DNA of 64,000 bases from Oscillatoriaceae cyanobacterium M7585_C2015_266 (GTDB lineage: Bacteria > Cyanobacteriota > Cyanobacteriia > Cyanobacteriales > Oscillatoriaceae): positions 62,001 through 126,000 of the forward strand of contig DVEG01000010.1 of the NCBI GenBank assembly GCA_015295835.1, in the 5' to 3' direction. A program made the position numbers and the translations under genes. The notes beneath the pieces were generated by a model. It made no database searches. It was not told the DNA's origin and saw only the letters and a program-made list of their open reading frames with translations. Shown piece after piece: positions 28,328-39,322 of this stretch (positions are counted from its first letter, which is position 1; the number at the start of each line of letters is the position of its first letter).

Positions 28328-29266
28328 TTACTCTGCCCCTAGCAGGCAAGCCAGCAATGCTTTTTGAACATGCATACGATTTTCTGCCTGCTCCCACACT
28401 CGCGATTGTGCTCCTTCGATTACTTCGTTAGTGATTTCTTCGCCTCGGTGTGCTGGCAAACAGTGCAGTACAATTGCTTGCGAGTCGGCATGGGATAATA
28501 ACTTTTCATTCACTTGATACGGTTGAAACAAAGGTATTCGCGAGCGTGCTTCTTCTTCCTGCCCCATACTTGCCCAAACATCAGTATATACTACTTGCGC
28601 GTCTTTCACTGCCGCCACAGGATCATGCGTCAGCATCACTTCACTCTTGCCAAAAGCGAGTGCTTTTGCTTTTTCCACGACATCTGCAGCCGGTTCATAA
28701 TTAGGTGGCGTTGCAATTCGCACGTTTGCTCCTACCATTGCGCACCCTAGGAGCAGGGAATTGGCTACATTATTGCCATCTCCCACATAACTTACGGTGA
28801 TATCTTGAAATTTACCAAAACATTCTCGTATTGTCAGCAAATCTGCCATTGCTTGACAGGGGTGATAGCGATCGCTCAATGCATTAATTATTGGTATTTT
28901 TGCATAGTCTGCAAAAGTTTGTAAATCTTCTTGAGCAAAAGTCCGCACTGCCAATACATCTAAATACCGATCTAAAACCCGCGCCGTATCCACCAGTGGT
29001 TCGCCACGACTTACTTGAGTAACGTTAGGATTCAGATCGATTACCTGCCCTCCTAATTGATACATTGCCACTTCAAAACTCACCCTTGTTCGTGTGGATG
29101 CTTTGTAAAACAATAATCCTAATACTTTATTATTGCAGCGCAGTTTTACTTTCCCTGCTTTCATTTCTGCTGCCAAATCCAACAGACAGCCCAATTCCTC
29201 CACACTCAAATCGCCTAAGGTTAAAAAATCGCGTCCTTTTAATGTTTTTAATATTTCCATCATCAC
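28328..29266 (-). CDS. argF: Ornithine carbamoyltransferase
   Basis: Makes citrulline from ornithine and carbamoyl phosphate for arginine synthesis. 312 aa. Carbamoyl-phosphate site STRTR (57-61), HPCQ (135-138), and ornithine/catalytic HCLP (268-271) are all present. Three consecutive ATGs make the exact start uncertain by a few residues. It follows dusB by only 19 bases on the minus strand, so they are likely one transcript. Confidence 0.97.
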   Translation of the reverse strand: MMMEILKTLKGRDFLTLGDLSVEELGCLLDLAAEMKAGKVKLRCNNKVLGLLFYKASTRTRVSFEVAMYQLGGQVIDLNPNVTQVSRGEPLVDTARVLDRYLDVLAVRTFAQEDLQTFADYAKIPIINALSDRYHPCQAMADLLTIRECFGKFQDITVSYVGDGNNVANSLLLGCAMVGANVRIATPPNYEPAADVVEKAKALAFGKSEVMLTHDPVAAVKDAQVVYTDVWASMGQEEEARSRIPLFQPYQVNEKLLSHADSQAIVLHCLPAHRGEEITNEVIEGAQSRVWEQAENRMHVQKALLACLLGAE

Positions 29267-29285
29267 TATTTTGTGTTGTTAAAAA

Positions 29286-30344
29286 CTAGGTTTTTTGAAA
29301 AAATGGGTTGTTTACAGTTTCGTTCAATTCATTCATATTTTTGAGCTGAGCGAGCGCTTTATCGATGATAGCGCAGCCTTCTTGAACTGTTTCTATTCGT
29401 GCCAAGCGATCACGCAATTCTCCTGCAAAAGGGAATCCTTTCGCATACCAAGTTAAGTGCTTACGAGCTTGGCGCACGCCGCTTATCCCTTTATATTCCC
29501 ACAGCGCCTTCAAATGTTCCTTAGCACATTCCAACCTTTCTACTGCCGTTGGCGGAGGCAATTTTTCTCCTGTTTTCAGGAAATGATCAATTTCTCCCAC
29601 CAAAAACGGATAGCCCAAGGTTCCCCGCGAACACATTACCCCATCTGCGCCGGTTTCTTCTAGACAGCGCACGGCAGCGTCAACGGAAAAAATATCTCCA
29701 TTTGCGATTACAGGAATTGAGAGAATTTCCTTTACCCGTCGAATCCACTCCCATTTAGCAGGGCCGTTATATCCTTGCGCACGAGTACGCCCGTGGACAG
29801 TAATCATCTGTGCTCCTGCATCTTGCATACGTTTGGCAAAGTCAAGGATATTAATTTCTTGCTCCGTCCAACCGATGCGAGTTTTTACTGTCACCGGCAC
29901 TGGTACTGCTTTTACCACTGCCCGTACGATTGCCTCAGCGGTTTCTGGTTCCCGCAGTAGAGCAGAACCGCCGCCATTTTTAGTAATCTTGTTTACGGGA
30001 CAGCCCATATTAATATCAACGGTATCAGCTCCTTCTTCTACTGCCATCTGAGCAGCTTCTGCCAGGAAATCCGGGCGACAGTCAAATAATTGAATGCTAA
30101 TCGGGTGTTCCTGCGGATCTACCTCCATAATTTTTGGTAATTGTTTGACGTAGTGCAGCCCGGTGGCATTCACCATCTCTGTGTACATCATCGAGTCTGG
30201 AGCATAGCGGCGCACCAGTCGGCGAAATACTAAATCTGTAACGCCGGAGAGAGGTGATTGTAGTACGCGGCTTTTGACTTCAAAATTGCCAATTTTCAGA
30301 GGAGTTGCTAACCTTTGTTTTAGTTCTGGAGAAAGAACGGGCAT
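29286..30344 (-). CDS. dusB: tRNA-dihydrouridine synthase (DusB type)
   Basis: Flavoenzyme that reduces uridine to dihydrouridine in tRNA D-loops. 352 aa TIM barrel plus helical domain. Diagnostic blocks: SPLSGVTDLVFRRLVRRY, VDINMGCPVNKITKNGGGSALL with the catalytic Cys, VKTRIGW, and ITVHGRTRAQGY. Upstream of argF in the same orientation. Confidence 0.95.
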   Translation of the reverse strand: MPVLSPELKQRLATPLKIGNFEVKSRVLQSPLSGVTDLVFRRLVRRYAPDSMMYTEMVNATGLHYVKQLPKIMEVDPQEHPISIQLFDCRPDFLAEAAQMAVEEGADTVDINMGCPVNKITKNGGGSALLREPETAEAIVRAVVKAVPVPVTVKTRIGWTEQEINILDFAKRMQDAGAQMITVHGRTRAQGYNGPAKWEWIRRVKEILSIPVIANGDIFSVDAAVRCLEETGADGVMCSRGTLGYPFLVGEIDHFLKTGEKLPPPTAVERLECAKEHLKALWEYKGISGVRQARKHLTWYAKGFPFAGELRDRLARIETVQEGCAIIDKALAQLKNMNELNETVNNPFFQKT

Positions 30345-30622
30345 TGGGTAGCGTCGATATTTAGATTAGATTAGTAGATTTGTATATTATAAGGTTTTGT
30401 TTTTATATTTTGAGACAAACAGGCGCGCTGCCTTCAAGTGGGGAGTAATTGAAAACAGGGCCCGGGGAACAGAGCCGGCGACATGGCAGGTTTGTCGAAC
30501 TAAGCAAAACTTAACAAAAGCCGAGTCAATACTGGAGTAACTCGGTAGTCAACCCTCTGGTAGACTGGAGAACTTGAGTAGGCTCATAAAACGACGCAAT
30601 ATCAGCAGTTGGGAGGACAGCT

Positions 30623-31663
30623 TTGTTAGAGAGTACTCTTGGTTTGGAAATAATAGAGGTGGTCGAACAAGCCGCGATCGCCGCAGGTCGCTGGATGGGT
30701 AAAGGTGACAAAAAAACCGCAGACCAAGTGGCCGTAGAAGCCATGCGGGAGCGGATGAATAAAATCAAAATGCGGGGCCGAATAGTGATCGGAGAAGGAG
30801 AGCGGGACGAAGCCCCCATGCTCTATATCGGCGAAGAAGTAGGTATTTGCACCCGCCCGGACGCCGAAAAATACTGCAAACCTGAAGAACTAATCGAAGT
30901 TGATATTGCGGTAGACCCCTGCGAAGGCACCAACTTGGTGGCCTATGGTCAAAACGGGTCAATGGCAGTATTAGCCATTTCCGAAAAAGGCGGGCTGTTT
31001 GCCGCCCCAGACTTTTATATGAAGAAACTGGCTGCCCCTCCAGCCGCTAAAAATCATGTAGATATTCGCAAAACCCCTACCGAAAACCTCAACATCCTCG
31101 CCGAATGCTTGGATCGCAAAGTAGAGGAACTGGTAGTGGTAGTTATGGACCGACCCCGTCACAAAGATTTAATAAATGAAATCCGTAAAGCTGGTGCGCG
31201 GGTGAGATTAATCAGCGACGGCGATGTGTCAGCAGCAATCTGCTGCGCGTTTTCCGGAACTAACATCCACGCTCTTATGGGTATTGGTGCAGCTCCTGAA
31301 GGAGTGATTTCGGCAGCAGCTATGCGCTGTCTGGGCGGGCACTTTCAAGGGCAACTGATCTACGATCCAGAAGTAGTGCAAACGGGTTTAATTGGGGAAA
31401 GTAAAGAAGACAACCGTAAGCGGCTCTTAGATATGGGCATTACCGATCCAGATAAAGTATATAACGCCGAAGAACTCGCCTCTGGCGAAACGGTGCTGTT
31501 TGCCGCTACCGGAATTACTCCAGGCATGCTGATGGAAGGCGTGCGATACTTCCATGGCGGAGCACGCACCCAAAGTCTGGTGATTTCCTCTCAATCGAAA
31601 ACTGCTCGTTTTGTTGACACGATCCACTTGTTTGAGCGACCGAAAACGCTGCAGTTGAGATAG
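30623..31663 (+). CDS. glpX: Class II fructose-1,6-/sedoheptulose-1,7-bisphosphatase (F/SBPase)
   Basis: Calvin-cycle phosphatase working on both fructose- and sedoheptulose-bisphosphate. 346 aa. Begins (TTG start) [31 protein letters not shown] and the metal site [12 protein letters not shown] are typical of GlpX. The TTG start is favoured by a strong GGGAGG six bases upstream and by the family N-terminus; no ATG gives the full protein. The gene is upstream of hemA, an order often seen in cyanobacteria. Complements fbp at 4795. Confidence 0.95.
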   Translation: MLESTLGLEIIEVVEQAAIAAGRWMGKGDKKTADQVAVEAMRERMNKIKMRGRIVIGEGERDEAPMLYIGEEVGICTRPDAEKYCKPEELIEVDIAVDPCEGTNLVAYGQNGSMAVLAISEKGGLFAAPDFYMKKLAAPPAAKNHVDIRKTPTENLNILAECLDRKVEELVVVVMDRPRHKDLINEIRKAGARVRLISDGDVSAAICCAFSGTNIHALMGIGAAPEGVISAAAMRCLGGHFQGQLIYDPEVVQTGLIGESKEDNRKRLLDMGITDPDKVYNAEELASGETVLFAATGITPGMLMEGVRYFHGGARTQSLVISSQSKTARFVDTIHLFERPKTLQLR

Positions 31664-31872
31664 TTAATGGCAAATAGAGCAAAAGGGTATGGGAGATGGG
31701 CATCGAGGTAATGAGGCATGGGTAATTGCTAATCGGTAATTGGGGAAAAACTTGATAAATCTAAGGCCCTTTTGCCTTTTGGCCCGAAGCTCTGCTAGCC
31801 CGTTTTACAAATCCCTTTTGCTATGCCCCTTCCCCCTTAGCAAAAACGCATTAGTAAGAACGCAATAAGCTC

Positions 31873-33171
31873 ATGAATATTGCCGTCGTAGGTTTAAGTC
31901 ATAAAACAGCTTCGGTTGAAATTCGGGAAAAATTAAGCATTCCAGAGCCACAGCTGGAAAAAGCGATCGCAGCTGTGAAGGCATACCCCCATGTAGAAGA
32001 AGTCGCTATCCTCAGCACTTGTAATCGCTTGGAAATATATATCGTCACCAACGAAACCGAACAAGGTGTGCGGGAAGTGACGCAGTTTCTCTCGGAACAC
32101 AGTAAAATCCCCCTGCAGCAGTTGCGATCGCACCTATTCATCCTGCTACACCAAGATGCAGTCATGCACTTGATGCGAGTAGCCGGTGGGCTAGACAGTC
32201 TGATTCTTGGAGAAGGGCAAATTTTAGCCCAAGTCAAAAACGCTCATAAACTTGGGCAGCAATACGGCGGCATCGGGCGCATTCTCAATCGACTTTTCAA
32301 GCAAGCAATTACCGCAGGCAAACGCGTTCGCACCGAAACCAGTATTGGCACCGGTGCAGTTTCTATCAGCTCGGCAGCAGTGGAGCTTGCCCAAATGAAA
32401 GTAGAGAATTTGTCTTCCTGTCGGGTGGCAATTCTCGGAGCCGGCAAAATGTCTCGCCTACTCGTGCAACACCTGGTTTCCAAAGGGGCAACCCAAATTG
32501 CTATTATCAATCGCTCTCTGCGACGGGCAGAAGAGTTAGCCTCGCAATTTAAACAAGTGCCTTTACAATTGCACTTGATGTCGGAAATGATGCGGGTGAT
32601 TGCTGAATCAGATATTGTATTTACTAGTACTTCCTCAACTGAACCGCTACTCGATCGCGCTAAATTAGAAAGCACTCTCGCTCCCAATCAACCTTTAATG
32701 TTATTCGATATTTCTGTGCCTCGCAATGTAGCAGCAGATGTAAACGAGCTGGAAAATGTCAAAGCTTTTAATGTCGATGACTTGAAAGCTGTTGTGGCAC
32801 AGAATCAAGAAAATCGCCGCCAAATGGCTGCAGAAGCTGAAGGCTTGTTGGAAGAAGAAACCGAAGCGTTTGAAGTGTGGTGGCGCTCCCTGGAAACCGT
32901 TCCCACTATCAATAGCTTGCGAGAAAAAATAGAAACTATTCGCGAACAAGAATTAGAAAAAGCTCTCTCCCGTCTCGGCTCTGAATTTGCCGAAAGACAT
33001 CAAGAGGTTATAGAAGCACTGACGCGCGGAATTGTTAACAAAATTTTGCACGATCCAATGGTGCAACTGCGCGCCCAACAAGATATTGAAACCAGACGTC
33101 GGGCAATGGAAACCCTACGTCTGTTGTTTAATCTCGATACGGAAACTCGCTCAACTGAGCAATACGGTTGA
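31873..33171 (+). CDS. hemA: Glutamyl-tRNA reductase
   Basis: First committed step of tetrapyrrole synthesis: glutamyl-tRNA(Glu) to glutamate-1-semialdehyde, feeding heme, chlorophyll and bilins. 432 aa. Catalytic Cys50 in [10 protein letters not shown], His-rich [17 protein letters not shown], and the NADPH loop [13 protein letters not shown]. The C-terminal helical dimerisation domain is complete. Ends with a long hairpin. Confidence 0.97.
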   Translation: MNIAVVGLSHKTASVEIREKLSIPEPQLEKAIAAVKAYPHVEEVAILSTCNRLEIYIVTNETEQGVREVTQFLSEHSKIPLQQLRSHLFILLHQDAVMHLMRVAGGLDSLILGEGQILAQVKNAHKLGQQYGGIGRILNRLFKQAITAGKRVRTETSIGTGAVSISSAAVELAQMKVENLSSCRVAILGAGKMSRLLVQHLVSKGATQIAIINRSLRRAEELASQFKQVPLQLHLMSEMMRVIAESDIVFTSTSSTEPLLDRAKLESTLAPNQPLMLFDISVPRNVAADVNELENVKAFNVDDLKAVVAQNQENRRQMAAEAEGLLEEETEAFEVWWRSLETVPTINSLREKIETIREQELEKALSRLGSEFAERHQEVIEALTRGIVNKILHDPMVQLRAQQDIETRRRAMETLRLLFNLDTETRSTEQYG

Positions 33172-33187
33172 GGATGATTGTAGTACA

Positions 33188-33224
33188 GAAGCCTTCGCGT
33201 ATAGCAACTATACGTTAAGGCTTC
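33188..33224 (+). terminator. Long hairpin after hemA
   Basis: GAAGCCTTCGCGTATA pairs with TATACGTTAAGGCTTC with only two mismatches around GCAAC. No strong T-run (TTACTT), so it may act as an RNA 3'-end stabiliser or weak terminator before the UPF0182 gene. Confidence 0.6.
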
Positions 33225-33262
33225 TTACTTGAACTTAAAATTAAAAAATAATAATATAAAAG

Positions 33263-36200
33263 ATGAACTGGTTAAAAAAACTCCCTTGGCGGCAACTCTT
33301 AATATTTCTAGGATTTTTGCTAGCCTTCGATCTTTTTGCCCGATTTTTTGTAGAAAGTCTCTGGTTTCAGGAAGTCGGGTATTTTGAGATATTTTGGCGG
33401 CAACTGACTACTCGCGGGGTGTTGTGGATTTGCACTCTCTTCCTCAGCAGTGGGTTTCTCCTGGGAAATTTAGCACTAGCCGAGCGTCTTAAATATCCTA
33501 AAGATGAAAAATATTTTTCTGACAAATCACTATCAAATCTTATCCCTCCACCTCCAGTCATCACTTTGCCTTGGTTACTACTTACCGTGTTGGGGCTGGG
33601 GGTGTTTCTAGGAGCTATCACAATATATTATAGCTTAGTAGCTGCTTCTTATTGGCATTCCGATATCGGCAATTTATTAAAAATTAATAATTCCCCGCCA
33701 CGTTTGCAACCGCAAATTATCTGGTTACTGTGGCAGCAGTTGCCATCAATACACTGGCAAATAGGTGTGCCGCTAGTTTTTGCGTTTGCTCTAATAGTTA
33801 TTCCCGCTCTATTATGGGCTATTGTCTTCTGGATGAGCTTAATTTTTGGCTTCATATTATCTAATAATTGGGAAAAGTTTTTATTATTTTTACATCCTAC
33901 TACCTTCAACAGCACTGATCCTGTATTTGGGCATGATATCAGCTTTTATGTTTTCACGTTACCAATATTAGAGTTAACAGAATTTTGGCTGGTGGGAATA
34001 TCTTTATTAGCATTTGCGGTGGTATCCCTGACATATTTGCTATCAGGAAATAGTATTTCAGAAGGAAGATTTTTAGGATTTTCTCAGCGGCAACAGCGCC
34101 ACTTGTATATATTGGGTGGAGTAGTAATGTTAGCGATCGCATTTTTCTATTGGTTGCGTCGCTATGAATTACTATATTCCAGCCGTGGCGTCACTTACGG
34201 TGCTAGTTTTACCGACATTAACGTGCAATTACCAGTTAATACATTGTTAAGTTTAATTGCCATAGCGAGCGCTTTAATTTTTTTGTGGCAGGCAAAAAAA
34301 TTAAAATCAAATTACAAAAAAATTATTACTTATCCATATCCATTGCTATTGATTTACACTTTTATAGGTTATACTATAATAGCAGCATTTACTAGCTTGC
34401 TATTGCCATTTATAGTGCAAAGGGCAATTGTACAACCTAATGAAATTGAACGGGAGAAACCTTACATAGAGCGGAGTATTGCTTTGACAAGAGAAGCATT
34501 TGATTTAAATGATATTGAAGTAAGAACTTTTAATCCACAAGGCAGACTTTCTGCAGCTGAAATTTTAGAAAATCACCAAACAATCCGCAATATTCGTTTG
34601 TGGGATACGCGCCCCCTTCTAGAAACAAATCGTCAATTGCAGCAAATTAGATTATACTATAAATTTGCTCATGCTGATATTGATCGTTATACTCTGAAGA
34701 CTGAGAAAAAGGAGAATATTTTTGATTCTTATTTCTGGAAAAATTTAGTTGAAGAAGTTACAAATTCAGAAACGAATGCTCAACTGCAAATTCCAAAACT
34801 GCAAACAGAGACAGAAAAACAACAAGTAATTGTAGCAGCGCGAGAATTAGATTACAGCGCAGTGCCAGAGGCAGCAAAAACCTGGCTAAATCAACACTTA
34901 GTTTATACACATGGTTATGGCTTTACCATGAGCCCGGTAAATAAAGTAGCTCCAGGGGGGTTGCCGGAATATTTTGTTAAAGATATTGGAGTAGGTTTAC
35001 AAACGCTGCGCACTTCCAGCCCTCGCATACGCGCAAGTATTCCAATCGGGCATCCTCGAATTTATTATGGCGAAATTACCGACACCTACGTAATGGCACC
35101 GACAAAAGTAAAGGAGCTAGACTATCCACAAGGAGAGGAAAATGTTTACAATACTTATGACGGCAGCGGCGGAATATTAATTGGTAATTGGTGGCGACGG
35201 TTGCTTTTTGCAGAGTATTTGAAAGATTGGCAAATGATATTTACTCCGGAGTTTAAACCGGAAACGAAATTACTTTTTCGTCGCAATATCAAAAAGCGGG
35301 TAGAAGCGATCGCTCCATTTTTGCGTTACGACAGTGATCCTTATTTAGTAATTGCAAAAGCTAACATTTGGAGAAATAATCATTCAAAAAATGAAGGCAA
35401 AGAAACTGAAAGTGAAGAAAATTATCTCTACTGGATAATTGATGCCTATACAACAAGCGATCGCTATCCTTATTCCGAGCCAGACAAATATAATTTCAAT
35501 TATATCCGCAACTCCGTAAAAGTCGTCATCGACGCCTACAATGGCAATCTTGCTTTTTATATCGCTGACAAAACCGATCCGCTTGTAGCGAGTTGGAGTG
35601 CCATTTTTCCTAACATGTTTAAACCCCTGAGCGCCATGTCTCCTTCCCTGCGCAGTCACATACGTTATCCTTCAGATTTATTCAACATTCAATCAGAAAA
35701 ATTACTCACTTACCACATGACTGATCCGCAGGTATTTTATAATAAAGATGATCAATGGCGAATTCCTAATGAAATTTACGGCAGCGAACAACAAAAAATA
35801 CAACCGTATTATCTAATAATGAAGCTGCCAACCGCCACCTCAGAAGAATTTATTTTACTTCTCCCCTTTACACCAGCCAGCCGCAATAACCTAATAGCTT
35901 GGCTAGCTGCTCGTAGCGATGGCGACAACTACGGCAAACTTCTTCTTTATCAATTCCCCAAACAAAAACTAATTTATGGAACCGAACAAATAGAAGCGCG
36001 TATAAACCAAGATCCGGCTATTTCTCAACAAATCTCTCTATGGAATCGAGAAGGTTCGCGAGCCATACAAGGCAATTTATTAGTAATTCCCATTGCACAA
36101 TCACTTCTCTATGTTGAACCCCTCTATTTAGAAGCGCAAAAAAATAGCCTACCAACTTTAGCGCGAGTTATAGTTGCTTATGAAAACCGTATCGCCATGG

Positions 36201-36283
36201 CAGAAACATTAGAAGCAGCCCTGACAGCAGTTTTAAAATCTCAGCAGCCCACAGCTCCTGCCATTGTCCGCCCAGTAGAATAG
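33263..36283 (+). CDS. UPF0182 family large membrane protein
   Basis: 1006 aa. Roughly seven transmembrane helices in the first 390 residues, followed by a large extracytoplasmic domain with the family signatures [22 protein letters not shown] and [10 protein letters not shown], and another conserved patch, [14 protein letters not shown]0182 proteins are widespread in cyanobacteria and actinobacteria; function is unknown. Slightly more AT-rich than neighbours but not obviously foreign. Confidence 0.93.
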   Translation: MNWLKKLPWRQLLIFLGFLLAFDLFARFFVESLWFQEVGYFEIFWRQLTTRGVLWICTLFLSSGFLLGNLALAERLKYPKDEKYFSDKSLSNLIPPPPVITLPWLLLTVLGLGVFLGAITIYYSLVAASYWHSDIGNLLKINNSPPRLQPQIIWLLWQQLPSIHWQIGVPLVFAFALIVIPALLWAIVFWMSLIFGFILSNNWEKFLLFLHPTTFNSTDPVFGHDISFYVFTLPILELTEFWLVGISLLAFAVVSLTYLLSGNSISEGRFLGFSQRQQRHLYILGGVVMLAIAFFYWLRRYELLYSSRGVTYGASFTDINVQLPVNTLLSLIAIASALIFLWQAKKLKSNYKKIITYPYPLLLIYTFIGYTIIAAFTSLLLPFIVQRAIVQPNEIEREKPYIERSIALTREAFDLNDIEVRTFNPQGRLSAAEILENHQTIRNIRLWDTRPLLETNRQLQQIRLYYKFAHADIDRYTLKTEKKENIFDSYFWKNLVEEVTNSETNAQLQIPKLQTETEKQQVIVAARELDYSAVPEAAKTWLNQHLVYTHGYGFTMSPVNKVAPGGLPEYFVKDIGVGLQTLRTSSPRIRASIPIGHPRIYYGEITDTYVMAPTKVKELDYPQGEENVYNTYDGSGGILIGNWWRRLLFAEYLKDWQMIFTPEFKPETKLLFRRNIKKRVEAIAPFLRYDSDPYLVIAKANIWRNNHSKNEGKETESEENYLYWIIDAYTTSDRYPYSEPDKYNFNYIRNSVKVVIDAYNGNLAFYIADKTDPLVASWSAIFPNMFKPLSAMSPSLRSHIRYPSDLFNIQSEKLLTYHMTDPQVFYNKDDQWRIPNEIYGSEQQKIQPYYLIMKLPTATSEEFILLLPFTPASRNNLIAWLAARSDGDNYGKLLLYQFPKQKLIYGTEQIEARINQDPAISQQISLWNREGSRAIQGNLLVIPIAQSLLYVEPLYLEAQKNSLPTLARVIVAYENRIAMAETLEAALTAVLKSQQPTAPAIVRPVE

Positions 36284-36303
36284 CTGTAAATTTAAAAATA
36301 GCA

Positions 36304-36321
36304 GGGCGCACTAGCGCGCCC
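36304..36321. terminator. Small GC hairpin between convergent genes
   Basis: GGGCGC (36304-36309) pairs with GCGCCC (36316-36321) in the 61-base gap between the convergent UPF0182 gene and tldD. No T-run, so the terminator call is weak. Confidence 0.35.
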
Positions 36322-36344
36322 AAACAAACATTAAATCAAAAAAA

Positions 36345-37742
36345 TTAACTAGCCTCGCCGCCAACGACAACATTGCGAATTCGCAAACTTGGGCCACCGC
36401 AACCTACGGGCAAACCACTTTGACCACCTTTACCGCAACCTCCGGATTCATCCCAGTAGAAATCATCTCCGATTGCCTCAATATCTGCCAAAGTAGAAAA
36501 AACATTCCCCGACAGCGTCACATCTCGCACTGGTTCAGCTATCTGCCCATTACGAATCATCCAAGCTTCCCCGGCGCTAAAAGTAAACATTTCTCCATTC
36601 GTCATACCTCCTAGCCAGTTGCGAGCATAAACCCCTTCTTTTATCTCAGCAAATAAATCTTGCACTGGCGTAGTACCCCGCTCGATCCAAGTATTTGTCA
36701 TCCGTACAATCGGCGCATAGTGGTAATTCAAACAGCGAGCATTGCCAGTCGGCGCTTCTTTTAGCTTTCCAGCAGTTTCTCGAGAGTGCAGACGCCCAAC
36801 CAATACTCCATCCTTAATTAACTGTGTTATAGTTGCCGGGGTGCCTTCATCGTCGTAGAAATAGCTACCGCGATGCCCTTGGGGTGCGGCTCCGTCAAAA
36901 ATCTGTAGTTCCTTTGGTCCAAAGCGCCGCCCCAGGGTCATTACTTCTAGTAAGTCGGGGTTTTCATATGCCATATCTGCTTCAGAAAGATGTCCGAAAG
37001 CTTCGTGGACAAATAATCCGCTGAGAATGGGGTCAATAACTACAGTGTAGGTATTACCTTTAACTGGGGGCAGAGATAAAGCATTTACAGCTCGCTGTGC
37101 AGCACTGCGTACTTGTTCATCGAGATTGGTTAAATCTTCGTAGGCTTTGCGCGAACCGGTGGTTTCCCGCCCAGTTTGTACTGTTTCGCCGTTGCGAGCT
37201 GTGGCGGCAAAGCGCATTTCCATGTCTACCCAGGATTGTTCAATTAAAGTGCCTTCAGATGTGGCCAAAATTACTCGTTGGGCGCTATCGCTGTAGCGTA
37301 CTGAAGTAGTTGTAATCCTCGGATCGAGACTGCGAAGGATTTCAGAGTAGTGAGTGCAAAGTGCTTTTTTTTGGGCGAGGGGAACTTCTCTTGGATTAGT
37401 ACCTGTAAGCGGTAGACAGCAATCTGCTTTTACTGTAGGCACTGGCGCTAGAATAGTTTCTTCTTCTCCGACTAATCTAGCAGCAGCGATCGCTTCTTCA
37501 ATCCTTTCTGTCAGTGTCGAGAGTTGATTAAAGCTGGCAAAGCCCCACCCGCCTTTATAGCAAGCCCTGACTTGCCCGCCAATCGATATTCCTTCGCTGA
37601 GAGTTTCAATTTTGTCTTTGCGCAATAAGATATCTGTTGCTTCTGCTTCTTCTAAGCGAATGGCTAAATAATCGACGCGGGAGGCAAAGCGCGCTATTGC
37701 CTCGGAAAGCATATTTTTAGCGTCAGCAAGCAAATGCGACAT
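36345..37742 (-). CDS. tldD: TldD-family metalloprotease
   Basis: Zinc protease acting with TldE/PmbA on unfolded peptides; homologues process microcin and other modified peptides. About 465 aa from the ATG at 37742; an upstream ATG at 37778 would add 12 residues. The HEAFGH zinc motif (HExxxH) and GCGKGGQSGLPVGCGGP at the C-terminus are present, as are KIETLSEGISIG and the SGGCG region. No TldE partner is in this window. Confidence 0.93.
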   Translation of the reverse strand: MSHLLADAKNMLSEAIARFASRVDYLAIRLEEAEATDILLRKDKIETLSEGISIGGQVRACYKGGWGFASFNQLSTLTERIEEAIAAARLVGEEETILAPVPTVKADCCLPLTGTNPREVPLAQKKALCTHYSEILRSLDPRITTTSVRYSDSAQRVILATSEGTLIEQSWVDMEMRFAATARNGETVQTGRETTGSRKAYEDLTNLDEQVRSAAQRAVNALSLPPVKGNTYTVVIDPILSGLFVHEAFGHLSEADMAYENPDLLEVMTLGRRFGPKELQIFDGAAPQGHRGSYFYDDEGTPATITQLIKDGVLVGRLHSRETAGKLKEAPTGNARCLNYHYAPIVRMTNTWIERGTTPVQDLFAEIKEGVYARNWLGGMTNGEMFTFSAGEAWMIRNGQIAEPVRDVTLSGNVFSTLADIEAIGDDFYWDESGGCGKGGQSGLPVGCGGPSLRIRNVVVGGEAS

Positions 37743-37784
37743 ATATTTCTGAATTTGCAAGTATAATCTCTTTCTCATCCTACA

Positions 37785-37953
37785 CTCTTCCCTGAACCTC
37801 CCTCAAAACAGCTAAAACCGTTTGCAAAGGATTAAGACTGGGCGAATCCGTGATACCACAGTAAAAAAACGATCTCCGTAGCGCGCCAGCAACCCGCCGG
37901 CAACTAAACCACCGATGCCGCTGCCGACGACAATTACATCAAAATCTTGCCTT
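37785..37953 (-). pseudogene. Decayed CrtISO/phytoene-dehydrogenase-like FAD oxidoreductase fragment
   Basis: Minus strand. The first part reads QDFDVIVVGSGIGGLVAGG then LLARYGDR, a typical FAD-binding N-terminus. After a shift of frame the rest reads SFFYCGITDSPSLNPLQ then TVLAVLREVQG, which matches the next region of the same protein family (normally 35-45 residues further on). So an internal deletion with frameshift joined two parts, and the rest of the gene is missing before tldD. Family assignment is from remembered motifs of cyanobacterial FAD-dependent oxidoreductases. Confidence 0.72.
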
Positions 37954-37976
37954 TATTTTATATTTTCCTAGTTTTT

Positions 37977-39089
37977 TTAGTTTCTTTTTTCCCGCTCCTC
38001 GAGTTTTTGCAAAATTTCCAGTGATTTGAGCTGAATGTCTTGAACAAACTTTCTTAGCGTCTGATATTTGAGGGGCAGATAGACATCAGAAATTTCCTCC
38101 TGCCATTGTTCATCTAAATATGCTTCCAAATCTCTGACGTTATTTTCGATCGCCTTTACTACTTCTCCTACACGCTCTTCTACCAGGCCTCTGACAGATG
38201 CTTCTATTTCTAGTTGCTTTTTCAGAGATTCACTGATTTTGATTTCACTTTCTTCGCTGCCTACTTTTACTTCTTCTTTCGGCTTTACCAAGACGAAATT
38301 AGCGCTTTCATTATCCCGCTCAGCTTCTTTAGAATCAGATAACACTAAGTTATTCTTGTTGCGAGAATTGATAGCCAATTGAAGTTCCGTGATTTCATCT
38401 TCGTCCACGTCTTCGGTAATATCCCGACCTTTTTGCAAGTATTGATAGTAGGGAAGCATCGACTCTACGATTATACTTGCTGTTTTTAGCTGTTTTTCTG
38501 GATCTTCTAAACAAGCCGCTGTTCCGTATAGTCGAAATTCTAGATCCTCTGGTGTTTCACAAGCATAAAATAGCGAGCGCACCAATTCGTCAAATTCCAG
38601 AGAATCCAATGTCGCCCAATCCTGAGTGCTATAGGCAAATTTGTAATTTAGCGCCGAAAATACCAGAATTTTAGCTAATCTTAGCGTCGATTCTCTAGAA
38701 ATGGAATACTTCAAATCATATAGATCATAAGGATATTTTACTCCCTTTTTCAGCTGTCTTAGTTGCGTTCTTATTCTTTTCCTTTTCGCCACACTTTCTG
38801 GGTATAACTTACTGAGTTTTTGTATCAAAGTATTGGCTATTAAAAAATACTGAACTTTTTTATTCAGTTTTTTTACTACCTGTATTAGTAGAGATTTTAA
38901 ATCTCCGTAAGTAGGAGCTATTTTATATACCTCTTGGATTAATACAGATAAATCTAAAGCTTCTAACTTTTTCTCGTCATTTTCCCATTTACCTTGCCAA
39001 GAACAAAGAAGTAGTTTTTTGATTTTTATTAAATTATCATTCCGTTCTAAATCCTTAACAATGTCATCTAGTACTGCAAGATTTTCCAT
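37977..39089 (-). CDS. Conserved cyanobacterial protein, unknown function (370 aa)
   Basis: Starts at ATG 39089 behind CAGGAG about ten bases upstream; the frame is open from 39146. Highly charged, mostly helical. Residues 1-190 contain WQGKWENDEKKLEAL and repeated hydrophobic-heptad helices. The region after 250 is strongly acidic, and 300-370 looks like coiled coil ending LQKLEEREKRN. No transmembrane segment or enzymatic motif. I recall homologues in cyanobacteria but no assigned role. Lies directly upstream of the oxidoreductase relic. Confidence 0.6.
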   Translation of the reverse strand: MENLAVLDDIVKDLERNDNLIKIKKLLLCSWQGKWENDEKKLEALDLSVLIQEVYKIAPTYGDLKSLLIQVVKKLNKKVQYFLIANTLIQKLSKLYPESVAKRKRIRTQLRQLKKGVKYPYDLYDLKYSISRESTLRLAKILVFSALNYKFAYSTQDWATLDSLEFDELVRSLFYACETPEDLEFRLYGTAACLEDPEKQLKTASIIVESMLPYYQYLQKGRDITEDVDEDEITELQLAINSRNKNNLVLSDSKEAERDNESANFVLVKPKEEVKVGSEESEIKISESLKKQLEIEASVRGLVEERVGEVVKAIENNVRDLEAYLDEQWQEEISDVYLPLKYQTLRKFVQDIQLKSLEILQKLEEREKRN

Positions 39090-39322
39090 TGTTTTTTTCT
39101 CCTGTAGAAGGCACTGCAAACAGTAGCCGATTTTTGATGAACTCACTTCACGCGGCTGCTTGAGTGCTAATTTTTCTTTCTGGCAGTTACCAGAAGCCAG
39201 AAAGCTTACCTTACATATTACTATATATTACTATGTTACAAGGAAGATTATCATAGAAAATGGGAGTCAGCAAGGGCCATCCTTGAAGCCGACACCCACT
39301 TGCCTTAGTTCCCTATCGTTGC

